DNA of 64,000 nt from UBA5614 sp963667535. GTDB taxonomy: Bacteria > Cloacimonadota > Cloacimonadia > Cloacimonadales > Cloacimonadaceae. A program made the position numbers and the translations under genes. Positions 43,431 to 53,005 of this stretch are shown one piece after another (the stretch's first letter is position 1; each line of letters begins with the position of its first letter). The notes below the pieces were generated by a model. That model saw nothing but the letters and a program-made list of their open reading frames with translations, did no database searches and was not told the origin of the DNA. The stretch spans positions 124,001 to 188,000 of the forward strand of contig CAXXDU010000002.1 in NCBI GenBank assembly GCA_963667535.2. Reading direction: 5' to 3'.

Positions 43431-44629
43431 TTGTATTAATCATGGCAACCATAGCACTGATAATAAACTGGACGATTGAATATTTTCGCCACCAGAGTAA
43501 TGTAAACTCTATAAGGATACGCGTTCATGTCAATGGTACCAGGGGAAAATCGAGCCTGACACGTCTGATAGCAGCCGGATTCCGCGCCGGGAAACTAAAG
43601 ACAGTGGCAAAAACCACCGGAACTTTACCAAGGTTTATTCTGGCGGACGGGCGGGAATCAGCTATTGTGCGTTTGATGGGTGCCAACATTATAGAACAAA
43701 AGTATATATTCAGAACCGCTGCCAAGCTGAAGCCTGATGCAATAATAATGGAATGCATGGCTGTCAATCCGGTGTTTCAGTGGATTACAGAAAGGCAATT
43801 TGTGCGGTCAACGATTGGGGTTATTACCAATTGCCGGCTTGATCATTTGGATTTGATGGGTTCAACCATACAGAGCGTTACTATGAGTCTGAGCAATACG
43901 ATTCCCAAAAACGGAGTTTGCTATACGGCTGAGAATGAGCACTTTGGCATCCTTAAAAAAATTGCTGATAAGCGTCATACAAAATTGTATAAAATCAGAC
44001 CAACAGATATTACTCAGGAAGAACTGGATAAATTCCGTTATATTGAGCATGCAGAAAATGTGCAGCTTGCTTTGGCAATCTGTGCAGAAGCAGGAGTGCC
44101 TAGAGACGTAGCTCTGAAGGGAATGCAGGAAAGCCGTCCTGACCCGGGTGCTTTGAAGAAATATAAAATTGAATTAAAAGATAAAACTGTTACTTTCTAT
44201 AACGTGTTTGCCGCCAATGACCCTGATTCCTCAGCCAGAATTATCAAAATGGTGACAGGACATTTGCAGGGTGTTGAGAAAATTATCATCATCAATAGCC
44301 GTTCTGACCGGTTTTTCCGTTCACAGCAATTAGTTGATGCGGTTAAAGAATTAGAGTTTTCTTATCTGTTTTTGACGGGAGAAATTCCTGATAAGATTGA
44401 GAGTTATGCTCTGCATCAGGGCATCCCCAAGAATAAAATTGTAGCTTTGGGGCAGCCTCTGACAGATGTGGTATATCAGAAAGTACTGGAATTGACTGAC
44501 ACAGAATCGCACGTTATCGGAATAGGCAACATTGCCGGCGAAGTTAAGTATGGCGCCCAACTCGTTGCCCATTTCAAACATAAGATGCAGCAGTCACAGA
44601 AAGCCTGCCTGCATCTTGAAAAAAAGTAA
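43427..44629 (+). CDS. pgsB: Poly-gamma-glutamate synthase, ligase subunit
   Basis: Amide ligase of the Mur ligase type that polymerises glutamate at the membrane. The 400 residues show an N-terminal hydrophobic segment (1-17), the ATP loop VHVNGTRGKSSLTRLI, TVAKTTGTLPR, IMECMAVNP and TNCRLDHLDLMG, all conserved in PgsB/CapB. It begins a run of closely spaced genes (pgsC 11 bases downstream, pgsW 3 bases beyond), so it is one operon. PgsB needs PgsC, and both are present; no PgsA/CapA-type metallophosphatase or separate depolymerase gene is seen in the window. Confidence 0.95.
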   Translation: MIVLIMATIALIINWTIEYFRHQSNVNSIRIRVHVNGTRGKSSLTRLIAAGFRAGKLKTVAKTTGTLPRFILADGRESAIVRLMGANIIEQKYIFRTAAKLKPDAIIMECMAVNPVFQWITERQFVRSTIGVITNCRLDHLDLMGSTIQSVTMSLSNTIPKNGVCYTAENEHFGILKKIADKRHTKLYKIRPTDITQEELDKFRYIEHAENVQLALAICAEAGVPRDVALKGMQESRPDPGALKKYKIELKDKTVTFYNVFAANDPDSSARIIKMVTGHLQGVEKIIIINSRSDRFFRSQQLVDAVKELEFSYLFLTGEIPDKIESYALHQGIPKNKIVALGQPLTDVVYQKVLELTDTESHVIGIGNIAGEVKYGAQLVAHFKHKMQQSQKACLHLEKK

Positions 44630-44640
44630 GGAGCCGAAGA

Positions 44641-45084
44641 GTGATTGAAGCAGCAGTTGGCTTGGGTGTAATCATAAGCCTCATCTTTTCAGAAATGCTG
44701 GGTGCATCAGCCGGTGGTATTGTTGTACCAGGCTATATAGCTCTGTATTTAGATAAACCTTTGCAAATTTTGGGAACACTGATAGTCAGCTTATTAACGT
44801 GGTTAATAATCAGGATAATTGGTTCATTCACTTTACTATTTGGTAAAAGACGAATGGTTCTGAGCATATTGATAGGTTTTATTCTGGGATGGGCTTCCCG
44901 CAATCTGATTTTTCATAATGTTACGATATACGATTTGCAAATGCAGTCAATCGGCTACATAGTTCCCGGTTTGATTGCCAATTGGTTTGAACGTCAGGGC
45001 TTTTTGAAGACCTTATCGACAATGACGATTGCAGCAGTTTTGGTGAGGCTTGTCCTCATGGTAATCTTTGTCGGGGAGGTATAG
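44641..45084 (+). CDS. pgsC: Poly-gamma-glutamate biosynthesis membrane protein
   Basis: 147 residues, GTG start, made of about five membrane segments, the normal size and topology of PgsC/CapC. Recognisable blocks are GLGVIISLIFSEMLGASAGG and VVPGYIALYL at the N-terminus, GFILGWASRNLIF in the middle, and GYIVPGLIANWFERQGFLKT near the C-terminus. It works with PgsB in glutamate polymerisation at the cytoplasmic membrane. AAGGAGCC lies upstream of the start. Operon position between pgsB and pgsW supports the call. Confidence 0.93.
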   Translation: MIEAAVGLGVIISLIFSEMLGASAGGIVVPGYIALYLDKPLQILGTLIVSLLTWLIIRIIGSFTLLFGKRRMVLSILIGFILGWASRNLIFHNVTIYDLQMQSIGYIVPGLIANWFERQGFLKTLSTMTIAAVLVRLVLMVIFVGEV

Positions 45085-45087
45085 ATT

Positions 45088-46209
45088 ATGTATCGACCAT
45101 CGTTAAAATCAGTTAAGTCCCTGGTAGCCTTGTTTATTCTGAGCTTAGTTCTGTTTGTAATTGCAGATAATAGCTACAAATCTATACGAGCTGACTTCTT
45201 TGAGGAAAAAATTGAAGCTGCAAAACTGATGAATACTTATCTAAGTACCATTAGAAATGATTTGAAAAGCGCTGACTTTAAATTTGACCCGATTGATGAC
45301 CCATTAATGACAGGTCTTATCGGCATCAAGCTAAGTCCTGTTACCACCTCCAGAGGTTTGCTTTCTGAAAAACAAACCACTCTTAATCCCAATCTGGCAG
45401 CAGCTTTTGTGCAAAGTTTAGAAAAAGCCGGACTCAAACCAGGTGATTATGTAGCAGTAGGTCTTACCGGTTCAAATCCCGGCGCTAATCTGGCTTTATA
45501 TGCTGCAATGTCCGTCCTTAAGTTAAAACCTGTTATTATCACTGCCTTAAGTTCCTCAACTTATGGGGCAAACAGGGAAAACATGACCTGGCTGGAATAC
45601 GAAAGTATCTTAAAGAAACACAACCTGATAGATTTTACTACTTCATACGCCTCATTCGGGGGCAGAGATGACCTGGGAGTAGGACTTTCTGATAGCGGGA
45701 TTCAATACCTGAGAGATGCGATGGTGAGGAATAAGGTTCCTTTGTTATCGGGAAATAGTTTGCAGGACAATATCGACCTCAGAATGAAAGCTTATCAGGA
45801 AATGCTGCCGCAGGATGCACGCTACAAGCTATTTATCAATCTGGGCGGTGCTCTTGCCAATGTGGGAAGCAATGTGAATGCACGCCTGGTCAGGGAAGGA
45901 ATGAACCGTAAACTGGCTGAGAAAGACTTTGAACAACCCGGCGTAATGATGCTTTTTGCCAAAAAGAACGTTCCTGTCCTGCATTTTTTACGCTTTCTTG
46001 ATTTCGCTAAAGATAATGCTCTTCCCATTGCCCCGGATTATATGCCTAAACCCGGTGAAGGAAAAGTTTTCAGCAGCAGAATACACAACATTCTGATAAC
46101 ATCTATATGCCTGTTTTTACTATTGGCAGCTATCATAGCTGTAATAACTTTTGACCGTTATGACCGACGATTTATGGCTAATCTGGTAGATCCTGACGAA
46201 GAACTATAA
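45088..46209 (+). CDS. pgsW: Poly-gamma-glutamate system protein PgsW-like
   Basis: 373 residues. An N-terminal membrane anchor (about 10-28) is followed by a long periplasmic domain with GLTGSNPGANLALYAAMSVL, ITALSSSTYGANRENMTWLE, FGGRDDLGVGLS and NLGGALANVGSNVNARLV, then a second membrane segment (about 332-355) and a short cytoplasmic tail. This matches a family that accompanies PgsB and PgsC in Gram-negative bacteria (named poly-gamma-glutamate system protein). It probably replaces the PgsA subunit of Gram-positive systems; the detailed role is not established. Spacing of 3 bases from pgsC supports one transcript. Confidence 0.88.
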   Translation: MYRPSLKSVKSLVALFILSLVLFVIADNSYKSIRADFFEEKIEAAKLMNTYLSTIRNDLKSADFKFDPIDDPLMTGLIGIKLSPVTTSRGLLSEKQTTLNPNLAAAFVQSLEKAGLKPGDYVAVGLTGSNPGANLALYAAMSVLKLKPVIITALSSSTYGANRENMTWLEYESILKKHNLIDFTTSYASFGGRDDLGVGLSDSGIQYLRDAMVRNKVPLLSGNSLQDNIDLRMKAYQEMLPQDARYKLFINLGGALANVGSNVNARLVREGMNRKLAEKDFEQPGVMMLFAKKNVPVLHFLRFLDFAKDNALPIAPDYMPKPGEGKVFSSRIHNILITSICLFLLLAAIIAVITFDRYDRRFMANLVDPDEEL

Positions 46210-46223
46210 TTGTGGAGAACTTA

Positions 46224-47054
46224 ATGACAAAATATAGACCCAGACTAATATTAACCTTGCTTGCTCTTGCCATATCTTTACTGTTTATGGGACAAACAAG
46301 CGTTCGCTGGAAAACAATGATGTTTGGTAATCCCGGCTCAAAACGCCTGCTTAAAACGGAAAAGAGCAGTGTTTTCTATTACCGTTCTTTGCCTGAAAAA
46401 GGTATGCTTCTGGATGTTCAAGATGTTCAGGCGATAGAAATCAGAGCAATTGCTAAAAGTAAGGTCGATAGACCGCAGTTTGTGCTTAAATATAATGATA
46501 AGAAAACAACATATGATTTGAAGCTTTTTTCTGCATCAGTAAATTATCAGGTTTACGAGCCTGTTAGAATATCTCTTATGCCCGGAGTCAAACAAGTGGA
46601 ACTCATTTGTTATGACCGAAATGTTTATTTCCGCGCTTTTAAACCAATAACCATTCAAAAGAAGAACAAGTATGTTCCTTCTTTACAGATTTTAAAACAT
46701 GCGGGGCAGATATTCCTGTCCAGCAGCACAAGTAAAAAACAATACTATACATTTAAAGAGAATACACCTCTCACCTATCAGATTAATAAGGGCAAGGCTT
46801 TTTCACTGTTTGTCAGAGCACAGTTGGTCGAAAAGAAACCGGCAGTATTTGGCATATACAGAGATGGAGAACTGATTAATAAAGTCACTTTGTCAACGAA
46901 AAGGACAAAGACATATACCTCGGAAGGTATCACACATTTGACAATAGGCAAAAAAATTGATTACCCGGCTATGGATAAAATTGCAAAGTATGAAATCCGT
47001 GCTTTGACAGATAATTTATTCATTGCCAAACCGGTAATAAGGAAAACAAAGTAG
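46224..47054 (+). CDS. Periplasmic protein of the poly-gamma-glutamate operon
   Basis: 276 residues from the ATG at 46224, which has a GGAG ribosome site; the frame also allows a GTG at 46212. A single N-terminal membrane segment (LILTLLALAISLLFMG) is followed by beta-rich sequence in two halves (FYYRSLPEKGMLLDVQDVQA, VRISLMPGVKQVELICYDR and PLTYQINKGKAFSLFVRAQL). I recognise no family. Its place between pgsW and the barrel gene, with very short spacing (14 bases or less on either side), suggests a periplasmic connector between the inner-membrane synthase and the outer membrane. That is inference from position. Confidence 0.7.
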   Translation: MTKYRPRLILTLLALAISLLFMGQTSVRWKTMMFGNPGSKRLLKTEKSSVFYYRSLPEKGMLLDVQDVQAIEIRAIAKSKVDRPQFVLKYNDKKTTYDLKLFSASVNYQVYEPVRISLMPGVKQVELICYDRNVYFRAFKPITIQKKNKYVPSLQILKHAGQIFLSSSTSKKQYYTFKENTPLTYQINKGKAFSLFVRAQLVEKKPAVFGIYRDGELINKVTLSTKRTKTYTSEGITHLTIGKKIDYPAMDKIAKYEIRALTDNLFIAKPVIRKTK

Positions 47055-47062
47055 GGCAAATT

Positions 47063-48247
47063 ATGAATTCAATTACACCCGGAGCATTCAAAACATCCGA
47101 TGACGCACTTCATGATACTGAAGATGAGTTTAATTCCATACCGGATAAAATCACTATTCCGGTCAATTCCGAACAAGAACTGGTTATCAATACTAAAAAG
47201 GTAAATACAGGACGAACAGCATATAGAAAGTCCAAACCCTTTCAGCCGATTATCATGATAACCGCTTTTTTTATTATGTGGCTGGCTATTCCTTTGACAG
47301 CACAAATGTCAACATCCGTTGAGCTGGGCTCAACCTACACAGACAATGCTTTTCAGCTTTCTGAATATGACATAAACAGATTTGAAACTGACAATCCTGA
47401 GCTTAAATTTATCAAAGCATCTGATGATGTAATTATCAATGCAAAGATTTTCGGAGCTTATGACATGCAGTGGCATTGGTGGCAGATACAACCATCATTG
47501 CAAGTCAATGGAGCCAGGAATATTCTAAATCCTGATAAACAGAAAATTGATGTTACTACCGGGCTTAAGATTAGCAGAAAATTAGGTGAATTTGGCATAT
47601 TTTATGGATATTATCCCAATGTGTATCTCCGGGACTATATTGATACCGGGGGAACAAACCAGCTACAAGCATTTGAATATGCCAAGAATCAGTATAAAGC
47701 AAATCTGAAGCTGAAACCATTTAAAAAAAGCACAGCGTCACTGGAATTCAAACGGGAAGACTATTTCTACAATAAGTACTTTACCGAGTTTGACGGCGCT
47801 GTTGATACATGGTCTTTGGGCTGGCAGCAATCACTTCCCACGTTTTATCTTGATGCTGAGTATGCCTACCGGGTTTATGAGACAGATTCAGGCTCAATTA
47901 TTAACAATTCCGAAGACGCATCTTACGAAAGCAATGTATACAGCTTTGGACTGCTGATGAAGAAAATGCCTGTTGACTCCCAATACCCGGAATTGCTTTG
48001 GCGTCCTGAGCTTAAACTGGGATATGAACAGAGATATTTTCAGGGTTCTGATAGCTGGCATGCCGGAAGAACTGACATTATAAACAATACAGATGCATCA
48101 TTACAATTCTATTTTGGAGAAAACTGGAATTTTAATCTTGACTACTCTCATATCTTTCGCAATGTTGATGCTGTAAGCTCAAGTGTCCGTAAATATAAGG
48201 AATACAGCGAAAACAGATATGGGATTTCTGCCAGATATCAGTTTTAA
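47063..48247 (+). CDS. Predicted outer-membrane beta-barrel of the poly-gamma-glutamate operon
   Basis: 394 residues. A long charged N-terminal stretch of about 65 residues precedes a signal-like hydrophobic segment (FQPIIMITAFFIMWLAIPLTAQ). The rest is a series of amphipathic strands rich in Tyr, Trp and Asp/Asn (LGEFGIFYGYYPNVYLRDYI, WSLGWQQSLPTFYLDAEYAY, LQFYFGENWNFNLDYSHIF) ending SARYQF, where the final Phe fits outer-membrane barrels. No start codon (ATG, GTG or TTG) follows that would give a normal-length signal peptide. It could be the exit pore for the polymer; no homologue is recognised. Spacing from the previous gene is 8 bases. Confidence 0.7.
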   Translation: MNSITPGAFKTSDDALHDTEDEFNSIPDKITIPVNSEQELVINTKKVNTGRTAYRKSKPFQPIIMITAFFIMWLAIPLTAQMSTSVELGSTYTDNAFQLSEYDINRFETDNPELKFIKASDDVIINAKIFGAYDMQWHWWQIQPSLQVNGARNILNPDKQKIDVTTGLKISRKLGEFGIFYGYYPNVYLRDYIDTGGTNQLQAFEYAKNQYKANLKLKPFKKSTASLEFKREDYFYNKYFTEFDGAVDTWSLGWQQSLPTFYLDAEYAYRVYETDSGSIINNSEDASYESNVYSFGLLMKKMPVDSQYPELLWRPELKLGYEQRYFQGSDSWHAGRTDIINNTDASLQFYFGENWNFNLDYSHIFRNVDAVSSSVRKYKEYSENRYGISARYQF

Positions 48248-48294
48248 TATTCCTTATTCTTGTATAACAGAGGCTTTATGAAAAGGAGTGAAAC

Positions 48295-48618
48295 ATGACA
48301 TTCCGTCAGGAAAATGACCCGATAAAACTGAGAGAGTTTCTCGACATGGTGGAAAACAGCAAGATTGAAATTCATCGCTATAAAAGTCCTGTGATAACCT
48401 GGGCGGTGAAAGAAGGGACAGTCTATTATTCATTCTGGGAACAGGATATGCTGGACCGCTTTGGAATTATTAATGTAGACGGTTGGGATTATGAAGAAGA
48501 CCTGCTGTTTTGTCCCGACTGGGTGAGTGATTCTGAAGACATGTGGGATGATGATATTGATGATGATGACGATGATTTTAGTGATTTAGAAGATTTTATC
48601 AATAGTGAAAAAGACTGA
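48295..48618 (+). CDS. Small very acidic protein of unknown function
   Basis: 107 residues. The first part (MTFRQENDPIKLREFLDMVE, SPVITWAVKEGTVYYSFWEQ) looks like a small folded domain; the end is a near-continuous Asp run (DDDIDDDDDDFSDLEDF). An AAGGAG ribosome site precedes the ATG. Its final codons overlap the GTG of gpsA by 14 bases, so the two are coupled. It starts 47 bases after the barrel gene and may be the last or first of a transcription unit. I recognise no family. Confidence 0.7.
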   Translation: MTFRQENDPIKLREFLDMVENSKIEIHRYKSPVITWAVKEGTVYYSFWEQDMLDRFGIINVDGWDYEEDLLFCPDWVSDSEDMWDDDIDDDDDDFSDLEDFINSEKD

Positions 48619-49621
48619 ATTTGCCATTCTCGGCGGGGGTGCCTGGGGATTAGCGCTTGCGAAATTACTGACAGAGAATAACCACAATGTAAGTATCTGG
48701 GAATTTAACAAAGAATATGCAGAGCTTATACGTACCACTCATGCCAATCCGGCTTTGCTTAAAGATGTAATTTTACCCGATAACATAAAAATATCCAATT
48801 CACTCAAAGATATCCTCAATATTGAAACTGAACATATTATCTTTGCCACTCCGTCTCAGTTTCTAAGACAAACAATCAAAAATGCTGCACCAATCATAGC
48901 AGAACTATCCAATATAAAATCTATCGTTAACGTAGCCAAGGGCATAGAAGAAGATACAATGAAACGTATGTCCGAAGTTCTATGTGATGAACTCCCCATT
49001 TCCCTGCATAACAAAATCGTTTGTCTATCCGGACCTTCTCATGCAGAAGAAGTAGCCAGACAAATTCCAACTGCTGTTGTCATCGCTGGCAAAAATGATG
49101 AATTGCTGCAAATACTGCAAGCTCTTTTGAGCAACGCCTTCTTCCGTGTCTATAGATCAAATGATTTGGTTGGCGTGGAGGTAGGCGGAGCAGTCAAAAA
49201 TATTATCGCAATTGCTGCCGGCATCATTGATGGAATAAACTATGGAGACAATACTAAAGGTGCTCTGTTGACCAGAGGAATAGTTGAAATACAGCGTTTG
49301 GGAATAGTAATGGGAGCACAGGCTGAGACCTTTTACGGTTTATCAGGTCTTGGTGATTTGGTTACAACAGCCATTAGCCAGCATAGCCGGAACCGGTACG
49401 TAGGTTTTGAAATCGGCAAAGGAATCAAGTTACCCGATATTCTTGCCAACATGAAAGCTGTTGCAGAGGGCGTGGCTACCACAAGGTCAGTACATGCTCT
49501 CAGTCAAAAATTACAGATAGAAATGCCTATCACAGACCAAATCTACGAGGTACTTTTCAAAGGTAAATCCCCCAAACAGGCAATCGTAGATTTGATGACC
49601 CGCAGTCCCAAATCTGAATAA
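48605..49621 (+). CDS. gpsA: NAD(P)-dependent glycerol-3-phosphate dehydrogenase
   Basis: Makes sn-glycerol-3-phosphate from dihydroxyacetone phosphate for phospholipid synthesis. The 338 residues contain the dinucleotide-binding LGGGAWGLALAKLL at the N-terminus, IFATPSQFLR, VNVAKGIEEDT, SGPSHAEEV, the catalytic Lys in GGAVKNIIAIAAGI, and NTKGALLTRGIVE. YGLSGLGDLVTTA and SRNRYVG are also typical. GTG start within the acidic gene's end. A strong bidirectional terminator follows immediately (49632-49664). Confidence 0.96.
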   Translation: MKKTEFAILGGGAWGLALAKLLTENNHNVSIWEFNKEYAELIRTTHANPALLKDVILPDNIKISNSLKDILNIETEHIIFATPSQFLRQTIKNAAPIIAELSNIKSIVNVAKGIEEDTMKRMSEVLCDELPISLHNKIVCLSGPSHAEEVARQIPTAVVIAGKNDELLQILQALLSNAFFRVYRSNDLVGVEVGGAVKNIIAIAAGIIDGINYGDNTKGALLTRGIVEIQRLGIVMGAQAETFYGLSGLGDLVTTAISQHSRNRYVGFEIGKGIKLPDILANMKAVAEGVATTRSVHALSQKLQIEMPITDQIYEVLFKGKSPKQAIVDLMTRSPKSE

Positions 49622-49631
49622 TCTTTTGATA

Positions 49632-49664
49632 AAAAAACGCCGGACAAAATGTCCGGCGTTTTTT
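49632..49664. terminator. Bidirectional Rho-independent terminator between gpsA and the subtilisin gene
   Basis: ACGCCGGAC (49637-49645) pairs with GTCCGGCGT (49651-49659) around a 5-base loop, with a T-run on the plus side and an A-run on the other. It ends both convergent genes. Confidence 0.92.
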
Positions 49665-49682
49665 GTTATATTACACTGTCTT

Positions 49683-52600
49683 TTATTTCATTAATATCAT
49701 CTTCTTAATAGAAGTATAGTTATCAGATTTCATTTGGTAGAAATAAACACCGGCTGATACTGGAGTACCGTTACTGTCGGTTCCGTTCCATGTCACTGTA
49801 TGATTACCCTGGGCTTTGGTTTCATTGACCAGGGTTTTCACTTTCTGTCCTTTGATATTATAGATATCTACTATAACAGGAGAAGGTGTTTTTACTGAGT
49901 AAGTGATTGTTGTTTCGGGATTGAAGGGGTTGGGATAATTACCAGTCAAAGCAGTAGCTATAACGGGAATAGTATGGTCAGTATTGGGTGTAATTTGATA
50001 ATTATTACCGTTGCGGCTGTTATTACCCATCCAAAGAGGCCATGAATAACTGGTGGCATTTCTTTTCAAATCAATCACGAAGAAAGAAGCATCATTAGGG
50101 ACGACTATTTCCATGTCATTGTCATTATCCAGATTGCCGAGAGCTGCAGAAACCTTGATATTACCATTGATAGTAATAGGGAAATTGGGAGATTCGGTTC
50201 CGTCGCTACGGTACGAATGCAGCTTGCCGTTTGTATCGCCAAAGACTATTTGAGATAAATTAATACCATCAAACTTAGCTATAACAGGAGTACTTTCCAC
50301 AGTTTGCCCGATATTCAGCGGGAAACCGGGAAGGTTTACACCGGCATTGTTCATGATGTATAAATCACCATTATAAGCTGCCAGTATAATTTCCTGGATA
50401 CTGTCATTATTTACATCAGAAACAACAGCACCACCCTTAACCTGCTGACCGATATTCTTTTGGAAAAGCTGACTTCCATCATGATTGATGGCAAAGAGCT
50501 GACTATTGGAAAATGTCGGGATTAATATCTCGGGTTGGGCATCAGCATCAAGATTAGCTATAGTAGGTTGGTTGCGGGAACCCGAACCCAGATTAAACGG
50601 GAAGTTTGCCATTTCTTGTCCTGAGGCAGAGTTTAAAGCATGAAGTTTACCGGTTAGGGTAGAAACGATAATTTCCAATTGATTATCACCATTAAGGTCT
50701 GCAACTACACCCGGGGCTAACATTGCGCCTTCAATCTGGACAGGAAAATTCGGGTAGGTCGTGCCATCACTATTTAAAGCAACAACATACCTGCTTTGTG
50801 TAAAGGCAACAATTTCGGGATTGCCTGTTCCATTGAGGTTAGCAATAATAGGATTTCCAACCAGATTACCTCCGGCAGGAGCAGTCCACAGCAATTGACC
50901 TGTTCTGCTGACACAAATGATAGAACTTGGACTCACATTGGCAATTATCTCATTAAAGTTGTCTGCGTTAACATCTGCCATAGCCAATGAACCGATAATA
51001 CCTGCTGTTGCCTGATAAGGGAAACCTTCAATTTCAGTACCGTTAGGTTTCATTGCATGAATTTTACCGTTCTGATCTCCAAAGAGAGTTTCTTTATCAG
51101 GAGTGCTGTCAATATTGATAAGGCAGGCAGAAGACTGAGAAGCTCCATTCAGACTTATTGGCCATCCCTGTTGTATCAGAGAGAGATTAACATCAAAATA
51201 TCTATCTGCAGTATAAGGATATTCAGAAGTAGGATTCGCCGTTAGATGAAGTTTAAAAGTTATTGGTGTTGAAGGTAAGGTTGAAACAGTCTGAAATGTA
51301 AAGGGATCGTTAGTATTCCAGTTGGAAGCGCCACTACCAAGGACTCCAAAAGATGCCTCGGAATCAACTACACTAACGCCGGGCATTTCACAACTAAGTG
51401 TGGCTAAGACATTTTCAGCCGTTGTCCACATTAATCCGGTATTGGGGTCCATCAGGTTACTAAGCTGAATATTCAGACGAACAAGTTCACCGGGATTAGG
51501 TATACCATCACCATCACCGGTAATTTCTGTTAGTGTCTGATCTTCAATAGACAGATATGGAATTTTATCATACATGGTAGCTGTAAAAGCATTAACTCTT
51601 CCGGTTCCCAGCATTGGGGGAGTAGCATAGGTAGGATTAATGTCATAAATCCAGTCAGCTGTGTCCATTAATCTTTGTCTGATTTGCAGAGGAGTAAGCT
51701 CAGGATTAACTGCTTTTACCAAAGCTGCAACACCGGCAACTAAAGGAGAAGCCATTGAAGTACCATCTAAAGCTGCATAACCGTTTCCTGCAATGATTGT
51801 ACTAAGGATACCCTGTCCAGGGGCACAAACATCAATGGTAGAGCCATAATCAGAAAAGTCGGTCTTTACGTCCAGACTGTTGGTTGCTGCAACACAGAGA
51901 GCGTTTGTGGCATCCGAAGGAGCATCCATATAACCATTTCCATGTTCTAAACTACCATTTCCGGCGGCTGTTACAAACAAAGCGCCAAGATTCAGGGCAT
52001 AATTCACTACCTGATTTGGATAATTCAAGCTGGTAGCCGGTCCGCCCCATGAAGCATTAATTACGGAAGCACCGTTTTCAGCACAGTACTTTATCATATC
52101 ATACCCAAAGGCTATTCCTGAAGATGCAGATGTATTGGAAGCACCTTTACAACAAATGATGGAAACTATCGGGCATGTACCGGAACCTCCGGCGGAATTA
52201 TTGAATGAAGCGCCTGCGCAACCGGCAACGTGGGTTCCGTGTTCATTTGCTTCAAAATTCTGATAAGGATTGTTATCACTATTGAAAAAATCCCAGCCCA
52301 TCAGGTCATCTATTTTACCGTTTGTCGGGCTATTATCATCGATACCGTTTGCACCTGAATAGGTACCTGCATCCCAGTTAATAGTCATTCCGGGAGCTTC
52401 CTGAGGATTTATCCAGATATTTTCACGTAAATCCGGATGATTCCATTTTACACCTGAGTCTGTGATGCCGATGAGAACTTCTTCATCGCCTGTCACATAA
52501 TCCCAGGCTTCATACACATGCATTATATCCAGAGCATATTGTTGGGTAATCATTGGGTCGTTGGGTGTTAAATAGCTTCTATTTATAGTCTCAAATTCTG

Positions 52601-52979
52601 CATAAAGCACATTAGGATCTTTGGAAAGTGCAGCAAGAGCAGCATCCATTTGTTTGTCCTCAGCCAGCATCACTCTGTAAACACATTGCAGGTATCTGCC
52701 TTCTTCGTTCCAGGTGGGAACTTTTACGTATTCATGTGCCTGTTTCAGGTCAACAATACCATATTCTTTTGCCAACAGATTTACAGACTGCATATTAGTA
52801 CGAACAACGTCGCCGTCTTTTGTGAATTCTATTTTGCCATCAAAACGTCCGATTGATTCCATCTTGAAACATGTCATGATAGTTTTGGATTGAAACCAGT
52901 CAGAGTCGAAACTTAGAGCTGCTAAGAGTGAAAACCCACAGAGCAGCGTAAAGGTGAGGATAAAAGCCAACCTTTTCAT
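49683..52979 (-). CDS. Secreted subtilisin-like serine protease with FG-GAP-like repeats and FlgD-like sorting domain
   Basis: 1098 residues. A signal peptide and a propeptide region (YVKVPTWNEEGRYLQCVYRV) come first, then a subtilase domain with all triad residues: Asp in LIGITDSGVKWNHPDL, His in NEHGTHVAGCAG and Ser in LDGTSMASPLVAGVAAL. After it comes an Ig-like region, then FG-GAP/VCBS-like repeats ending in GDxNGK or VxDLNGDNQLEI (VVADLNGDNQLEIIVSTLTG, VVSDVNNDSIQEIILA), likely calcium-binding and propeller-forming. The last 90 residues are a sorting domain: GNYPNPFNPETTITY, YNIKGQKVKTLV, WNGTDSNGTPVSAGVYFY and KKMILMK. Probably an extracellular protein-degrading enzyme. Confidence 0.93.
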   Translation of the reverse strand: MKRLAFILTFTLLCGFSLLAALSFDSDWFQSKTIMTCFKMESIGRFDGKIEFTKDGDVVRTNMQSVNLLAKEYGIVDLKQAHEYVKVPTWNEEGRYLQCVYRVMLAEDKQMDAALAALSKDPNVLYAEFETINRSYLTPNDPMITQQYALDIMHVYEAWDYVTGDEEVLIGITDSGVKWNHPDLRENIWINPQEAPGMTINWDAGTYSGANGIDDNSPTNGKIDDLMGWDFFNSDNNPYQNFEANEHGTHVAGCAGASFNNSAGGSGTCPIVSIICCKGASNTSASSGIAFGYDMIKYCAENGASVINASWGGPATSLNYPNQVVNYALNLGALFVTAAGNGSLEHGNGYMDAPSDATNALCVAATNSLDVKTDFSDYGSTIDVCAPGQGILSTIIAGNGYAALDGTSMASPLVAGVAALVKAVNPELTPLQIRQRLMDTADWIYDINPTYATPPMLGTGRVNAFTATMYDKIPYLSIEDQTLTEITGDGDGIPNPGELVRLNIQLSNLMDPNTGLMWTTAENVLATLSCEMPGVSVVDSEASFGVLGSGASNWNTNDPFTFQTVSTLPSTPITFKLHLTANPTSEYPYTADRYFDVNLSLIQQGWPISLNGASQSSACLINIDSTPDKETLFGDQNGKIHAMKPNGTEIEGFPYQATAGIIGSLAMADVNADNFNEIIANVSPSSIICVSRTGQLLWTAPAGGNLVGNPIIANLNGTGNPEIVAFTQSRYVVALNSDGTTYPNFPVQIEGAMLAPGVVADLNGDNQLEIIVSTLTGKLHALNSASGQEMANFPFNLGSGSRNQPTIANLDADAQPEILIPTFSNSQLFAINHDGSQLFQKNIGQQVKGGAVVSDVNNDSIQEIILAAYNGDLYIMNNAGVNLPGFPLNIGQTVESTPVIAKFDGINLSQIVFGDTNGKLHSYRSDGTESPNFPITINGNIKVSAALGNLDNDNDMEIVVPNDASFFVIDLKRNATSYSWPLWMGNNSRNGNNYQITPNTDHTIPVIATALTGNYPNPFNPETTITYSVKTPSPVIVDIYNIKGQKVKTLVNETKAQGNHTVTWNGTDSNGTPVSAGVYFYQMKSDNYTSIKKMILMK

Positions 52980-53005
52980 TGATTACCTCTAATTGTTGAT
53001 TTATT

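Noticed and set aside
11921..52979. Type IX secretion machinery
   Set aside because: Several proteins have FlgD-like sorting ends, but no por or spr genes are in the window, so the export route is not shown here.
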